Assembly (NCBI GenBank): GCA_900552545.1
Contig: USAL01000004.1
Coordinates: 1-43,116 of the forward strand
Length of the DNA stretch: 43,116 bases
Source of the DNA: an uncultured Sutterella sp.
GTDB taxonomy: Bacteria; Pseudomonadota; Gammaproteobacteria; Burkholderiales; Burkholderiaceae_F
Direction: 5' to 3'
Shown here: positions 31,450-40,631 of the stretch, piece by piece
How the letters are laid out: each line of letters starts with the position of its first letter
How positions within the stretch are numbered: position 1 is the first letter of the stretch
Program-made: the position numbers and the translations under genes
Notes under the pieces: generated by a model
Databases searched by the model: none
What the model was told of the DNA's origin: nothing
Seen by the model: the letters and a program-made list of their open reading frames with translations, nothing else

Positions 31450-32538
31450 TCAATTTGTCCTTCTCACCGTACAAAAAAATTGTTCCAAATTCTCTCTGAG
31501 CGCTTCTGCGCTCTCGTCGCGCACAAGCTGCGCCAAAAGCTGCGCGGCCTGTGCTCGGCGCTCTTTCTCAAGAGCCTCAAAAGGCTCCTGCAGGTACGCC
31601 CGCAGATGCGTGCGAAAGCTCTGCAGCGCATAGCGCTCGGCCTTGCCCTCGCGCATCCAGTAGCGAAGGTGGCGCTCCAAGTGCTTGAGCACCACGCGCC
31701 GGCGCTCGTCGATCGTCGGCGCGCCCGGATCGGCACGGCCTGCCAAAACCTCCCGAGCGCGTCCCAAAAGCCAGGGATTGCCGCGTGCGGCGCGCCCGAT
31801 CATGACGCCTGCGGCGCCCGTCGCATCAATCATTCTGCGCGCACCCTCGGGCGAGGCGATGTCGCCGTTGGCAACGACCGGAATCGACACCGCGCGCACG
31901 ACGGCTGCGATGTCCTTCGGATTCACGGCGCCCGTAAAGCGCTGCGCCCGCGTGCGGCCGTGCACCGTGAGCGCCGAAACGCCCGCATCCTCGGCCATCT
32001 GCGCCAGCTCAACGGCGTTTTTTGAGGCCTCGTCCCACCCGGAGCGCATCTTGACTGTGACGGGCACGCCGCCCGAGGCCACCGCACCCACGACGGAGCG
32101 CATGATCGCCTGCGCAAGCTCGGGCTCTCGCATGATCGCCGACCCGCAGGCCTTGCCGCAAACGACGCGCGCCGGGCACCCGAAGTTGATGTCGATCACC
32201 TTGGCGCCAAACCCTGCGGCGGACTCAGCAGCCCGCGTCATCTCGTCGGGATCGGCGCCCAAAAGCTGCACCACCGGCAGGGGATCGTCCGGGTCGACCG
32301 TCATGCGCCGCTGCGTCATGTCGGTTGCCGCCAAATGCGCGCTGCTTGATGCCATCTCGCCCACGACAAGCCCCGCGCCCAGCTCAAGGCAGATGCTGCG
32401 AAAGGGCGCGTCGCTCAAGCCTGCCATGGGCGCGAGCACGACGGCGCCCGCCACGCGGTAGGGGCCGATCGCATAGGAGCGCTCATCGACCGGTTCGTCG
32501 GCGGCTGCGTTCGGGATGCTCTTCGTCACAAGGGGCAT
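31450..32538 (-). CDS. dusB: tRNA-dihydrouridine synthase DusB
   Basis: FMN-dependent enzyme that reduces uridine in the tRNA D-loop, cytosolic, 362 residues. The TIM-barrel start is LAPMAGLSDAPFR (about 36-48). Then come INFGCPA with the catalytic Cys nearby in RVVCGKACGSA, VKMRSGWD, VHGRTRAQRFTG, and the FMN phosphate site VMIGRAARGNPWL. A helical C-terminal RNA-binding domain follows. DusB rather than DusA or DusC is suggested by linkage to fis and by the VHGRTR-type motif. The first about 25 residues form a short variable extension. No strong Shine-Dalgarno is visible. Confidence 0.93.
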   Translation of the reverse strand: MPLVTKSIPNAAADEPVDERSYAIGPYRVAGAVVLAPMAGLSDAPFRSICLELGAGLVVGEMASSSAHLAATDMTQRRMTVDPDDPLPVVQLLGADPDEMTRAAESAAGFGAKVIDINFGCPARVVCGKACGSAIMREPELAQAIMRSVVGAVASGGVPVTVKMRSGWDEASKNAVELAQMAEDAGVSALTVHGRTRAQRFTGAVNPKDIAAVVRAVSIPVVANGDIASPEGARRMIDATGAAGVMIGRAARGNPWLLGRAREVLAGRADPGAPTIDERRRVVLKHLERHLRYWMREGKAERYALQSFRTHLRAYLQEPFEALEKERRAQAAQLLAQLVRDESAEALRENLEQFFCTVRRTN

Positions 32539-32668
32539 GGGGCGGCGTCAAAGGACGTCAAGAAAAAAAGGTCACAAGTCAACCTGCACGCCGCAGGCCG
32601 TCTCCGCCGCTATTTTAAGGACTTGCGAGGAGCTCGCGAAAGTCTCAAAAAGAACGAGGAAAGAACGA

Positions 32669-32708
32669 GAAAAAGTGCCCCGGACGGCGTAGGTGATCCG
32701 TCATGGGG
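32669..32708 (-). terminator. Rho-independent terminator after pncA
   Basis: On the minus strand CCCC-AT-GACGG pairs with CCGTC-C-GGGG around a ten-base loop, then CACTTTTTC. It lies about 14 bases past the pncA stop and ends the amgK-murU-NMO-pncA series. Confidence 0.8.
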
Positions 32709-32722
32709 ACATCATGGGGTCA

Positions 32723-33463
32723 TCAGGCGCAGTGCACGCGCTCGCTTGCCAGGGCCTGAGCCACGCCCTCGCCGGCCCAGTGCTGCTCGAGCTTTTCGAT
32801 GGCTTCGGGCGCGGTGTTGATCGCGCGGCACGCATCGACCACGATCGTCGTGGCAAAGCCCTCGCGGGCGGCGTCGACGGCCGTGGCCGACACGCAGAAG
32901 TCAAGCGCAAGGCCGCAGACGAAGACTTCCGTCACGCCGCGGTCCTTGAGCCACCCCGCAAGCCCCGTGCGGCTCACCCGGTCGGCTTCAAGAAACCCCG
33001 AGTAGCTGTCGCAGTCGACGCGGCAGCCCTTTCTCACGATGAGGGAGGCGGCGTCGGTCGCAAGAGTCGGCGCAAACGCCGCCCCGGCGGTTCCCGCCAC
33101 GCAGTGCGCGGGCCAGAGCACCTGCTCGCCGTAGGGCATCTCGATCGTCTCAAAGACGCTGCGCCCCGGGTGATTGACCGCAAAGCTTGCATGCGTCGCG
33201 GGGTGCCAGTCGGCGGTGAGCACCACCGTCTCGAAGTTGGCGATGAGCCGGTTCACCGTCGGGATGATTTCGTCGCCCTCGGGCACGGCAAGCGAGCCGC
33301 CCGGCAGAAAGTCGTTCTGCACGTCGACGACGATGAGCGCGCGCTTTGCTGCCCGCGCGCCCTCGCCCCCGTCGGGGTGCGCAAGGCCCTTCGTGCCGCA
33401 GGCGCAGGCGGTACCACAGGCGCCCTGCGCTTGAAATTCCTGTTGGTGCTTGTTTGAGAGCAT
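32723..33463 (-). CDS. pncA: Nicotinamidase PncA with Cys-bearing N-terminal extension
   Basis: Hydrolyses nicotinamide to nicotinate and ammonia for NAD salvage, cytosolic. The catalytic triad is D47 (VVDVQNDF), K145 (IVRKG) and C190 (ALDFC). The metal site is D85, H87 and H91 (TADWHPATH). The 246-residue length exceeds the usual 180-215 because about 40 residues precede the core, including three cysteines in ACGTACACG (C16, C20, C22). This start is supported by AGGAGT seven bases before the ATG at 33463, so the extension is probably real. It is the last gene of a minus-strand series after the nitronate monooxygenase-like gene (45-base gap). Confidence 0.92.
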   Translation of the reverse strand: MLSNKHQQEFQAQGACGTACACGTKGLAHPDGGEGARAAKRALIVVDVQNDFLPGGSLAVPEGDEIIPTVNRLIANFETVVLTADWHPATHASFAVNHPGRSVFETIEMPYGEQVLWPAHCVAGTAGAAFAPTLATDAASLIVRKGCRVDCDSYSGFLEADRVSRTGLAGWLKDRGVTEVFVCGLALDFCVSATAVDAAREGFATTIVVDACRAINTAPEAIEKLEQHWAGEGVAQALASERVHCA

Positions 33464-33508
33464 CTGCTCACTCCTAAAGAAAAACCTTATCCGTGGGCTT
33501 GCCGCCCC

Positions 33509-34624
33509 TTAAAAGAGCGTCGTCCCGAGGCACGCCTCAAGCTCCCGGCACAGGTGGCCGACGACATCGGCCGCACTGCCGGCGCGCGTCATCGCCACGC
33601 TCTGTCCTGCGGAGAGTTCCAGAAGGTCGCCGCGCTCGGCGCGTGCGGCAGCCTCGATCAAAGGCCGCATCATGGCGCACTGCGCGGGATAGTCGCCTGC
33701 CGCCACGCCCGCGTCTTCGAGCGCTTCGACCAAGCCGTTCACGACGACGCGCGTAAGCCTCCCCTCGAACGTGCGCACAAGGCGCGTACCGGCGTCGGTC
33801 GCCCAGGCAAGCTGCTCCTTGTAGACGGAAGGCGCCGCGCACTCCTCGGTGCGCAGGAAAGCGGTGCCTGCCATCACGCCCGAGGCGCCGGCCGCAAGCG
33901 CCGCAGCCCACTGCGAGCCGACGGCGATACCGCCTGCGGCAACAACGGGAAGCCCCGTCGCCCGGGCCGCAGGGCCGATGAGGCTCATGAGCCCCACCTG
34001 CGAGGCGATGTCCGCCTGCTCGAAATTCAATCGCGGGCCGCCCGCCTCGCCCCCCTGCACGATGATGCCTGCGGCACCCGCAGCGCGCTGCACCTTGGCT
34101 TCGCGCAGGGTCGTGGCGACGCCAAGCACCGTCACGCCGCGGGCTTCAAGCTTTTCGGCATAGATCTCGCGCAGGCCCCCGAAGCTCACGACGACCACGG
34201 GCACCTCGAGCGCCAAAAGCACGTCGATCGTCTCGGCAAAGTCCTTTTCGTCGGGCACCTTCGCCCAGGGGTAGTGCTCGTCCAACCCCAGCTCAACGGC
34301 CAGGTCTTCGAGCGCATGCGCCATGGCGCGCGTGCGGGAAAGCGCCTCGGCCTGCGCGGCGGCGTCTTTATTTACCGCCGGCACGCGAAGTCCGACGGCA
34401 AAGGGCTTGTCGGTGAGGCTTTTGGTCTCACGCACCGCGCTTTCAACTTCCGCGGGGCTCATGAGGCCCCCTCCGAGCACGCCCAGGCCGCCCGCGTTTG
34501 AGACCGCGGCAGCAAGCGCGGGGCCGGCGGCTGCCGCCATCGGCGCATTCAAAAGGGGAATCCGCACGCCCAAAAGCGCGGCCAGCGCATTGTTTCTTTC
34601 CTGAATCGTTTCAATCAAGCGCAT
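33509..34624 (-). CDS. Nitronate monooxygenase-like FMN enzyme (2-nitropropane dioxygenase family)
   Basis: TIM-barrel FMN protein of the NMO/FabK superfamily, 371 residues from the ATG at 34624. Family stretches are LNAPMAAAAGPALAAAVSNA near residue 26, GIIVQGGEAGGP near 185 and AAGGIAVGSQWAAALAAGA near 231 (FMN phosphate). These fit nitronate monooxygenases, which oxidise alkyl nitronates such as propionate-3-nitronate. A FabK-type enoyl-ACP reductase role is less likely because no fatty acid genes are adjacent, but cannot be ruled out. The frame runs 32 codons upstream with no signal to prefer it; no clear Shine-Dalgarno at the chosen start. It lies between murU and pncA. Confidence 0.82.
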   Translation of the reverse strand: MRLIETIQERNNALAALLGVRIPLLNAPMAAAAGPALAAAVSNAGGLGVLGGGLMSPAEVESAVRETKSLTDKPFAVGLRVPAVNKDAAAQAEALSRTRAMAHALEDLAVELGLDEHYPWAKVPDEKDFAETIDVLLALEVPVVVVSFGGLREIYAEKLEARGVTVLGVATTLREAKVQRAAGAAGIIVQGGEAGGPRLNFEQADIASQVGLMSLIGPAARATGLPVVAAGGIAVGSQWAAALAAGASGVMAGTAFLRTEECAAPSVYKEQLAWATDAGTRLVRTFEGRLTRVVVNGLVEALEDAGVAAGDYPAQCAMMRPLIEAAARAERGDLLELSAGQSVAMTRAGSAADVVGHLCRELEACLGTTLF

Positions 34625-34700
34625 CGTGGTGAATCGTTGTTGTTGTCGTCGTTGCGGCGAAAGGAAGAAGGCAGAAGCGTTTCCTTTCCCGAAAGAATTG

Positions 34701-35453
34701 CTAGTAGCGCGCCCAGGCAAGCGCGGCCGCGTCGGCCTTGAGCCGTTCGTATTCGCGGGGACTGCCCACGTTGTCCCAGAAGCCCGTATAGACCTCGGCC
34801 GTCACCCGACCGCTGAGGGCAAGATCCCACAGCCACGGAAAGAGCTTGGCGGGCTCAGGCCTCAACGGCCGGAAAATCCGGGGACTTGCAAGCATCAGGC
34901 AGCCGTAGGTGTGCGGCCCCGGCCCGGGGACGATCGTTCCGTCGGCCGCAACGGTCATGTCGCCTGCGGCATGAAAGTCGGGATTGGGCACGGCCACAAG
35001 ATGCGCGTCGATTCTGCCCGCGCGCATCGCCTCGGCCGCCGCGTCAAAGCGCCTGAGGTCAAAGGCGTGCACCACGTCGCCCGCAAGCACGAAGAAGGGC
35101 TCGTCGCAAAGGCGGGGATCGTCGGCGGGTGCCAGAAGGGGCAGCGCCTTGACGATGCCCCCCAAGCTTTCGAGAGCGTCGTCGGCGCAGTCGCCCTCGC
35201 GGCTAATCGCCATGTCGACCCCGCGCGCGGCAAGCTCCGCGGGCAACGGCTCAAAGGCGTCGGCCAGATGCGCCGTGTTGACGACGATGCGCTCGACCCC
35301 GGCGCGGCAGGCCGCAGCGATCTGCCAGTCGATGAGCCGCACGGGCGGGTGCGTCGCATCGCCCTCGGCCACGACAAGAAGGGGCTTGGGGACGACGTCG
35401 GTATAAGGGCGCAGCCGCTTTCCGCGGCCGGCGGCAAGAATGAGTGCTCGCAT
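34701..35453 (-). CDS. murU: N-acetylmuramate alpha-1-phosphate uridylyltransferase MurU
   Basis: Transfers UMP to MurNAc-1-phosphate in the cell-wall recycling bypass, cytosolic, 250 residues. The nucleotidyltransferase signature LAAGRGKRLRPYTDVVPKPLL is at about 6-26, with the conserved Lys in PKP. FFVLAGDVVHAF near 120 provides the metal-binding Asp, and the C-terminal YTGFWDNVGSPREYERL matches MurU-type sequences. Assignment rests on this plus the adjacent amgK, 48 bases upstream. Together they convert recovered MurNAc to UDP-MurNAc without de novo MurA/MurB. A generic sugar-1-P nucleotidyltransferase is the alternative. Confidence 0.88.
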   Translation of the reverse strand: MRALILAAGRGKRLRPYTDVVPKPLLVVAEGDATHPPVRLIDWQIAAACRAGVERIVVNTAHLADAFEPLPAELAARGVDMAISREGDCADDALESLGGIVKALPLLAPADDPRLCDEPFFVLAGDVVHAFDLRRFDAAAEAMRAGRIDAHLVAVPNPDFHAAGDMTVAADGTIVPGPGPHTYGCLMLASPRIFRPLRPEPAKLFPWLWDLALSGRVTAEVYTGFWDNVGSPREYERLKADAAALAWARY

Positions 35454-35501
35454 GTCGAAAAATGTCCGGTTGGGACCGTCCGCGTTGGCCGGAGGGTTTG
35501 C

Positions 35502-36569
35502 CTAGAAATAGGCTTCCTTGGTCTTTTCTTCCTCAAAGCAGTCGAGCAGCCAGTTGATGGGCTTGAGCTCGGCGTAGCGGTTGGCGCACTGGCGCACGTA
35601 GCCGATAAAGCGCGGCGTGTCGGCCAGATACTTGGGCTTGCCGTCGCGGTAGTTAATGCGCGCAAAGATGCCCAGGACCTTGAGGTGGCGCTGCATGCCC
35701 ATCCACTCGACGTCGCGCCAGAAGATGCCGAAGTCCTGCGGCACGGGGATGCCCGCCTTGCGGGCCTTGTCCCAGTAGCGGATCGTGGTGTCGAGCACGA
35801 ACGGCTCGCCCCAGCTGATGAAGGCGTCGCGCATGAGGCTTGCGATGTCGTAGGAGACGGGTCCCATCAGCGCATCCTGAAAGTCGAGCACGCCCGGCAT
35901 CGGATCGCTCACCATGAGGTTGCGCGGCATGAAGTCGCGGTGCACGAAGACGCGCGCCTCGTTGAGATTGTTGGCGATGATGCGCTCAAAGCAGCGCTCG
36001 ACGATCTCGCGCTGCTTGTCGGTGATCGTGTAGCCGCGGTGCACCTTGACGTACCACTCGGGAAAGAGCTCGATCTCGCGCTTTAAAACGGCGTGGTCGT
36101 AGTCGGGGAGCACCCCCGGGCGCGAGGCCTTCTGCCAGAGCACGAGCGCATCGGTAGCCGCGTCCATGAGCGAGCGGGCGTTGTCTTCGTTTAAAACGTC
36201 AAGATACGTCTGCCGCCCCAGGTCGCTCATGAGAATGAAACCCCGGGCCTCGTCGACGGCAAGAATCTTCGGGACGTTCAGACCCGCCTCGGCCATCAGG
36301 GCGTCAACCTTCAGAAAGGACGCAATCGACTCGCGCTCGGGCGGCGCATCCATGACGATGTAGGTTGCGGGGGCGCCGGGCGAAAGTCCTTCGCCCGCAA
36401 TGCGAAAGTAGCGCCGAAAGCTCGCGTCGGCGCTTGCGGGTTCAAGCGTTTCGATATCAAGGCCCTTGACGATGTCGGTGAGTCCCGCAAGCCAGACCTT
36501 AACGGCCGCGAGTCGTTCATCGGCGCCCGCAGCGGCGGGCGAGACGCACATTTTTGTTGTGTCCTTCAT
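35502..36569 (-). CDS. amgK: Anomeric MurNAc/GlcNAc kinase AmgK
   Basis: Phosphorylates MurNAc and GlcNAc at C1 in peptidoglycan recycling, cytosolic, 355 residues from the ATG at 36569 (the frame reaches a TTG at 36584). It belongs to the aminoglycoside phosphotransferase fold. The catalytic loop HRDFMPRNLMV (HxDxxxxN) is near residue 208 and the metal-binding DFQDA near 226. Pairing with murU and divergence from lptD match the known pseudomonad and Burkholderia arrangement. No strong Shine-Dalgarno at either start. Intergenic space to lptD is about 80 bases and holds a candidate -10 element for lptD. Confidence 0.9.
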   Translation of the reverse strand: MKDTTKMCVSPAAAGADERLAAVKVWLAGLTDIVKGLDIETLEPASADASFRRYFRIAGEGLSPGAPATYIVMDAPPERESIASFLKVDALMAEAGLNVPKILAVDEARGFILMSDLGRQTYLDVLNEDNARSLMDAATDALVLWQKASRPGVLPDYDHAVLKREIELFPEWYVKVHRGYTITDKQREIVERCFERIIANNLNEARVFVHRDFMPRNLMVSDPMPGVLDFQDALMGPVSYDIASLMRDAFISWGEPFVLDTTIRYWDKARKAGIPVPQDFGIFWRDVEWMGMQRHLKVLGIFARINYRDGKPKYLADTPRFIGYVRQCANRYAELKPINWLLDCFEEEKTKEAYF

Positions 36570-36611
36570 GATGCGCTGTAGCAAAGGAAGCGAGACCCGA
36601 GTCCCGTTCCC

Positions 36612-36617
36612 TATAAT
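36612..36617 (+). promoter_or_regulatory. Candidate -10 element for lptD
   Basis: A perfect TATAAT, 35 bases upstream of the lptD ATG in the short amgK-lptD divergent gap. The expected -35 position (around 36589) holds no good TTGACA match, so it may need an activator or be fortuitous. Confidence 0.45.
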
Positions 36618-36651
36618 CCTCCAGAATCAACCCTGCACAATATACAAACAA

Positions 36652-38973
36652 ATGCTACGACATGCTTCGCGCCCGACCCCGCTGCGGCTTGCAGCGGCGG
36701 TAGCGGCGGCCTGCGCCGCAATGCTGCCCGCCGTGCAAGCTCAGGCAGCCGACGTCGAATCCCGCGCGGCCGCGCCCCAAGAAAGCCCCCGGCCCGAGGC
36801 GGCGCCCGCGGGCGTTGATCTCGGCTCCTGGACCAATCTGCTCGCGGCGCCGAAGAACGAAAACGACGCCCCCTCGATTGCCTCGGCCTACGTGATCGAA
36901 GGCTCGCCCGAGACCGAACTCACCCTGCGGGGAGACGCCGAAGTGCGCCGCGCCGGCACCGTCATCAAGGGCGAGGAGATCGTCTACACGCAGGCCACGG
37001 GCAACGTCACGACCCGCGGCAACGCAAGCGTCGCACGCAACGGCGCGCTCTTCACCGCGCCCGAATTCACCTACAACCTCGACGACGAGACCGGTCAGGC
37101 CGAAAACATCGAGTACGACTACGGCCCCCGCGGACTGCAGGGTTCGGCGGGCTGCGCGCGCTTTCAGCCGGCAGGCGTCACGGAACTTGACGACGTCGTG
37201 GTCACAAGCTGCAAGAAGGACAACCGCAGCTGGTGGATCGAGATGGATCAGCTCACGCTCGACGAGTACGAGCAGTCGGGCGAGGGCACGGGCGCCGTAC
37301 TGAAACTCGGCGGCGTGCCCGTCTTCGGCTCGCCCTGGTTCACCTTCCCGATGGGCACCCGCAGAAAGTCGGGCCTCTTGACCCCCACCGTGGGCTACAA
37401 CTCCGAGCGCGGCTTTGATCTGGCGATCCCGTACTACTTCAATCTCGCTCCCAACTACGACTACACGCTCACCCCGCGCGTGCTCTCCAAGCGCGGCTTC
37501 GTGCTCGGCAACGAGCTGCGCTTCAAGCAGGAGTCGATCGAAGGCGAGATCTACGCCAACTACATGCCGCACGACCGCATCGAGGGCACCGACCGCTACA
37601 GCGTGCAGGCGCAGATTCAGGGCCACTGGAACGGCTTTGGCTACGGCTTGAACTACAACCAGGTCTCCGACGACGACTTCCTCGACGACTTTGCCTCGAG
37701 CATCCGCGACAACACTGAGGACATCCTGCCGCAGGACTACTGGCTCACGTACGGCACGACCTACTGGACGGCGGCGCTGCGCGTCACCAAGAACCAGACG
37801 ATCAACGACACCGAAAAGCCCTACGAGCGCGAGCCGCAGTTCACGTGGTCGGCGTACCTTGCGGACTTTCACGGCTTTGAGCTCAACACCAAGATCGACG
37901 CCACGCGCTTCGTGCACCCGTGGGAAAACAAGATCAACGGCAACCGCTTCGTCTTCATGCAGGACGTGAGCTATCCGGTAATGGGCGCGGGCTGGTTCGT
38001 GACGCCCAAGCTGCAGCTCGTGGGCACGCACTACGAACTTGACTATGACCGAAGCGACGGCCGAGACGACAGCCCCTCGCTCACGCTTCCGATCTACTCT
38101 CTGGATTCGGGATTGATCTTCGAGCGCAACACGACGCTGGGGTCGCGCAACATTCTGCAGACGTTGGAGCCGCGCATCTTCTATTCGTACACGCCCTACC
38201 GCGATCAGTCCGACATCCCGATCTTTGATTCGACGCTTGCCGACTTCAACTTCGCGCAGATGTATTCGGAAAACACGTGGTCAGGATACGACCGCTACGC
38301 CGAAACCAATCAGGTGAGCGGCACGCTCACCACGCGCCTTATCGACGACGCGTCGGGTCTTGAATGGATCCGCGCCTCGATCGGCCAGCGCTACTACTTC
38401 AACGACAAGACCGTGGGCTGGAGCGGCAAGCGCATCGATCAGCCGAGCAAGAGCGACTTTCTTGCAAGCATCGGCGCGCGCCTGACGCGCACCATCCAGA
38501 CCTCGGCGGCCGTGCAGTGGTCGTGGGAGCGCAGCAGCATGCAGAAGATGAGCGCGGGCGTGCGCTGGCAGCCGCGCCCGATGAGCGTCGTGGGCCTCTA
38601 CTACCGCTACAACTGGGCCGAGGAGCAAAACAGCGACGACTACATCGATCAGATCGACCTCTCGGTGCAGTGGCCTCTCACCGACCGCCTCTATGCTCTC
38701 GCGCGCCAGAACTATTCGCTCTACGACAAGAAGTTCATCGAAAGCCTCGTGGGCTTCGAGTATCAGTCCGACTGCTGGACGCTGCGCGCCGTTGCACAGC
38801 GTTACACACGCGACGAGCAGAACGAGCAGACAACCTTCTTCCTGCAATTAGAATTGACCGGCCTTGGCGCCGTGGGCTCAAACCCGCTCTCGGAGCTGCA
38901 GCGCAGCATCCAAGGCTATCAGCAGATCACTCCGATGCCGAACAAGGCAGGAACCTATGACTACTACTATTGA
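36652..38973 (+). CDS. lptD: LPS-assembly outer membrane protein LptD
   Basis: Outer-membrane beta-barrel that inserts lipopolysaccharide in the outer leaflet with LptE; 773 residues. A Sec signal ends near AQA-A (about 32). An OstA-like beta-jellyroll lies at about 75-190 (LRGDAEVRRAGTVIKGEEIVY), followed by a barrel of many amphipathic strands to the C-terminus YDYYY. Cysteines are in AGCARF, TSCKKD and the late SDCWTLRA, so the C-terminal site has a single Cys where enterobacterial LptD has a CC pair. The ATG at 36652 is chosen for its signal peptide; the frame extends upstream into amgK antisense. surA starts before its stop, a 17-base overlap. Confidence 0.95.
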   Translation: MLRHASRPTPLRLAAAVAAACAAMLPAVQAQAADVESRAAAPQESPRPEAAPAGVDLGSWTNLLAAPKNENDAPSIASAYVIEGSPETELTLRGDAEVRRAGTVIKGEEIVYTQATGNVTTRGNASVARNGALFTAPEFTYNLDDETGQAENIEYDYGPRGLQGSAGCARFQPAGVTELDDVVVTSCKKDNRSWWIEMDQLTLDEYEQSGEGTGAVLKLGGVPVFGSPWFTFPMGTRRKSGLLTPTVGYNSERGFDLAIPYYFNLAPNYDYTLTPRVLSKRGFVLGNELRFKQESIEGEIYANYMPHDRIEGTDRYSVQAQIQGHWNGFGYGLNYNQVSDDDFLDDFASSIRDNTEDILPQDYWLTYGTTYWTAALRVTKNQTINDTEKPYEREPQFTWSAYLADFHGFELNTKIDATRFVHPWENKINGNRFVFMQDVSYPVMGAGWFVTPKLQLVGTHYELDYDRSDGRDDSPSLTLPIYSLDSGLIFERNTTLGSRNILQTLEPRIFYSYTPYRDQSDIPIFDSTLADFNFAQMYSENTWSGYDRYAETNQVSGTLTTRLIDDASGLEWIRASIGQRYYFNDKTVGWSGKRIDQPSKSDFLASIGARLTRTIQTSAAVQWSWERSSMQKMSAGVRWQPRPMSVVGLYYRYNWAEEQNSDDYIDQIDLSVQWPLTDRLYALARQNYSLYDKKFIESLVGFEYQSDCWTLRAVAQRYTRDEQNEQTTFFLQLELTGLGAVGSNPLSELQRSIQGYQQITPMPNKAGTYDYYY

Positions 38974-40441
38974 TCGCCGCCCGGCGGCCATTGCTGCCGC
39001 AGTCTGCGCAGTTTTCCTCTCGCAAGCGGCCGCTGCAGCCGACGCCCCCAACACCGTGCGCGAGCGCATCGAGGCGCCCGCCGCGGCCGCCCAGCCCCAG
39101 AAGGCCAAGGCGCATCCCGCGGGCGTCGTCAACGGCACGCCCGTTGACGCGGCAGCCGCTGCCGCCGGCGACGTTCAGTCCGTCGGTCAGTCCGAACTGC
39201 GCTTCATCGACCGCATCGTGGCCGTCGTCAACACCGACATCATCACCGAATACGAACTGCAAAACCGCGTGCGCCAGACGGCGATCAACCTGCGCGAGCA
39301 GAACATTGAGCTGCCGCCGATGCCCGAGCTGCGCCGCCAGGTGCTCGAGCGGCTCATCATGGAAAAGTGCATCGACCAGCGCTCGCGCGAGCTCGGCATC
39401 CGCGTCGACGAGCGCATGGTGACGGCCGCCATCGAGCAGATCGCCCGCAACAACAAGATCACCGTCGAGGAGTTGCGGCAGAAGCTGCAGGCCGACGACG
39501 TAAGCTTCAGCGTCTTCCGCGATCAGGTGCGCGAGGAGATCTCCGCGCAACGCCTGCGCGAGCGCGAGGTCGACAGCAAGCTCACCATCCCCGAATCCGA
39601 AGTCGACGCCTACCTCGCCGAGCAGGCGGGCTTTACGAGCGGCGACACGCAGGAGTACCGCGTGCAGCACATCCTGCTGCCGATTCCGTCGGGCGCCACC
39701 GACAGCGAGGCCAAGGATGTGGGCGACGAGGCCGAGCGCATTGCCGATGAAGCCCGCAAGGGAGAAGACTTCGCCAAGCTCGCCGCGGCCCACTCCAAGG
39801 CCTCCGATGCGATGAAGGGCGGCGATCTGGGTTGGATGGACGCCAGCAAACTTCCGAGCATCTTCTGGAAGGCCATCGAAGAGCACCGCACCGAACGGGG
39901 CTTTGTCACCGTGCTGCGCGCTAGCGGCGCCTGGCACGTCTTAAAGCTCGTCGACACCCGCGACGGCGTCAAGGCCAAGCTTGCGGGCGCTCCGGTCGAG
40001 CAGACCCACGTGCGCCACATCCTGATGTTCGTCTCCGACATCTCGCCCGAAAGCGAGGTAGTCTCCAAGCTCAACGCCATCAAGCACCGCATTGAATCGG
40101 GGCAGAGCGACTTCGCGACGATGGCGCGCCTCACCTCGGTCGACAACTCCGCCACCCGCGGCGGCGACATCGGCTGGATCGGTCCGGGCGAGGCCTCGCC
40201 CGAGTTCGAGGCGGCCATGAACAAGCTCTCGCCCGGCGAGATTTCCGAGCCGATTCACACGCAGTACGGCTATCATCTCATTCAGGTGATCGAGCGGCGC
40301 ACCGCACAGGCCAACGCCGAGCGCTCGCGTCTTGCGGCCCGCATGGCGCTGCGCGAGAAAAAGCTCGCCGAAGCGGTCTACAACTGGCAGCGCGAGCTGC
40401 GCGACAAGGCCTACGTGGAAATCCGCCGCGACGCGCTCTGA
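38957..40441 (+). CDS. surA: Periplasmic chaperone/peptidyl-prolyl isomerase SurA
   Basis: Folds outer-membrane proteins including LptD in the periplasm; 494 residues from the ATG at 38957. AGGA lies about five bases upstream, and the start sits inside the end of lptD (17-base overlap), so the two are coupled. A signal peptide ends near AAA-A (about 27), then an Ala/Pro-rich linker, the SurA N-terminal helical domain (about 78-215, ELRFIDRIVAVVNTDIITEYEL), and two parvulin domains. The first starts at VQHILLPIP (about 234) and the second at VRHILMFVS (about 352), the latter with GGDIGWIGPGEASPEFE. A short C-terminal helix closes it. Confidence 0.95.
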   Translation: MTTTIDRRPAAIAAAVCAVFLSQAAAAADAPNTVRERIEAPAAAAQPQKAKAHPAGVVNGTPVDAAAAAAGDVQSVGQSELRFIDRIVAVVNTDIITEYELQNRVRQTAINLREQNIELPPMPELRRQVLERLIMEKCIDQRSRELGIRVDERMVTAAIEQIARNNKITVEELRQKLQADDVSFSVFRDQVREEISAQRLREREVDSKLTIPESEVDAYLAEQAGFTSGDTQEYRVQHILLPIPSGATDSEAKDVGDEAERIADEARKGEDFAKLAAAHSKASDAMKGGDLGWMDASKLPSIFWKAIEEHRTERGFVTVLRASGAWHVLKLVDTRDGVKAKLAGAPVEQTHVRHILMFVSDISPESEVVSKLNAIKHRIESGQSDFATMARLTSVDNSATRGGDIGWIGPGEASPEFEAAMNKLSPGEISEPIHTQYGYHLIQVIERRTAQANAERSRLAARMALREKKLAEAVYNWQRELRDKAYVEIRRDAL

Positions 40442-40500
40442 TGTCTGTGCAGCGGGCTTTCCCCGAAGGGATGCCCGTTAGGCCGGACAAAGGCAGCACG

Positions 40501-40566
40501 AAGGCGCCTGCCGCTTCCGGACCGTCACGATCGACGGCGGACGCAACAGGCGCCTTTGTGATTTTT
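40501..40566 (+). terminator. Terminator between surA and rsmA
   Basis: AAGGCGCCTG (40501-40510) pairs perfectly with CAGGCGCCTT (40547-40556), with CCGTC/GACGG able to pair inside, then TGTGATTTTT. This ends the lptD-surA unit. pdxA, which sits between surA and ksgA in E. coli, is absent. Confidence 0.75.
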
Positions 40567-40631
40567 CCGCCTTCTTTTCTCCATCCCGCCCATTCCAACC
40601 ATTGAACCCATCCGACCCATAGGAGCGCCGC

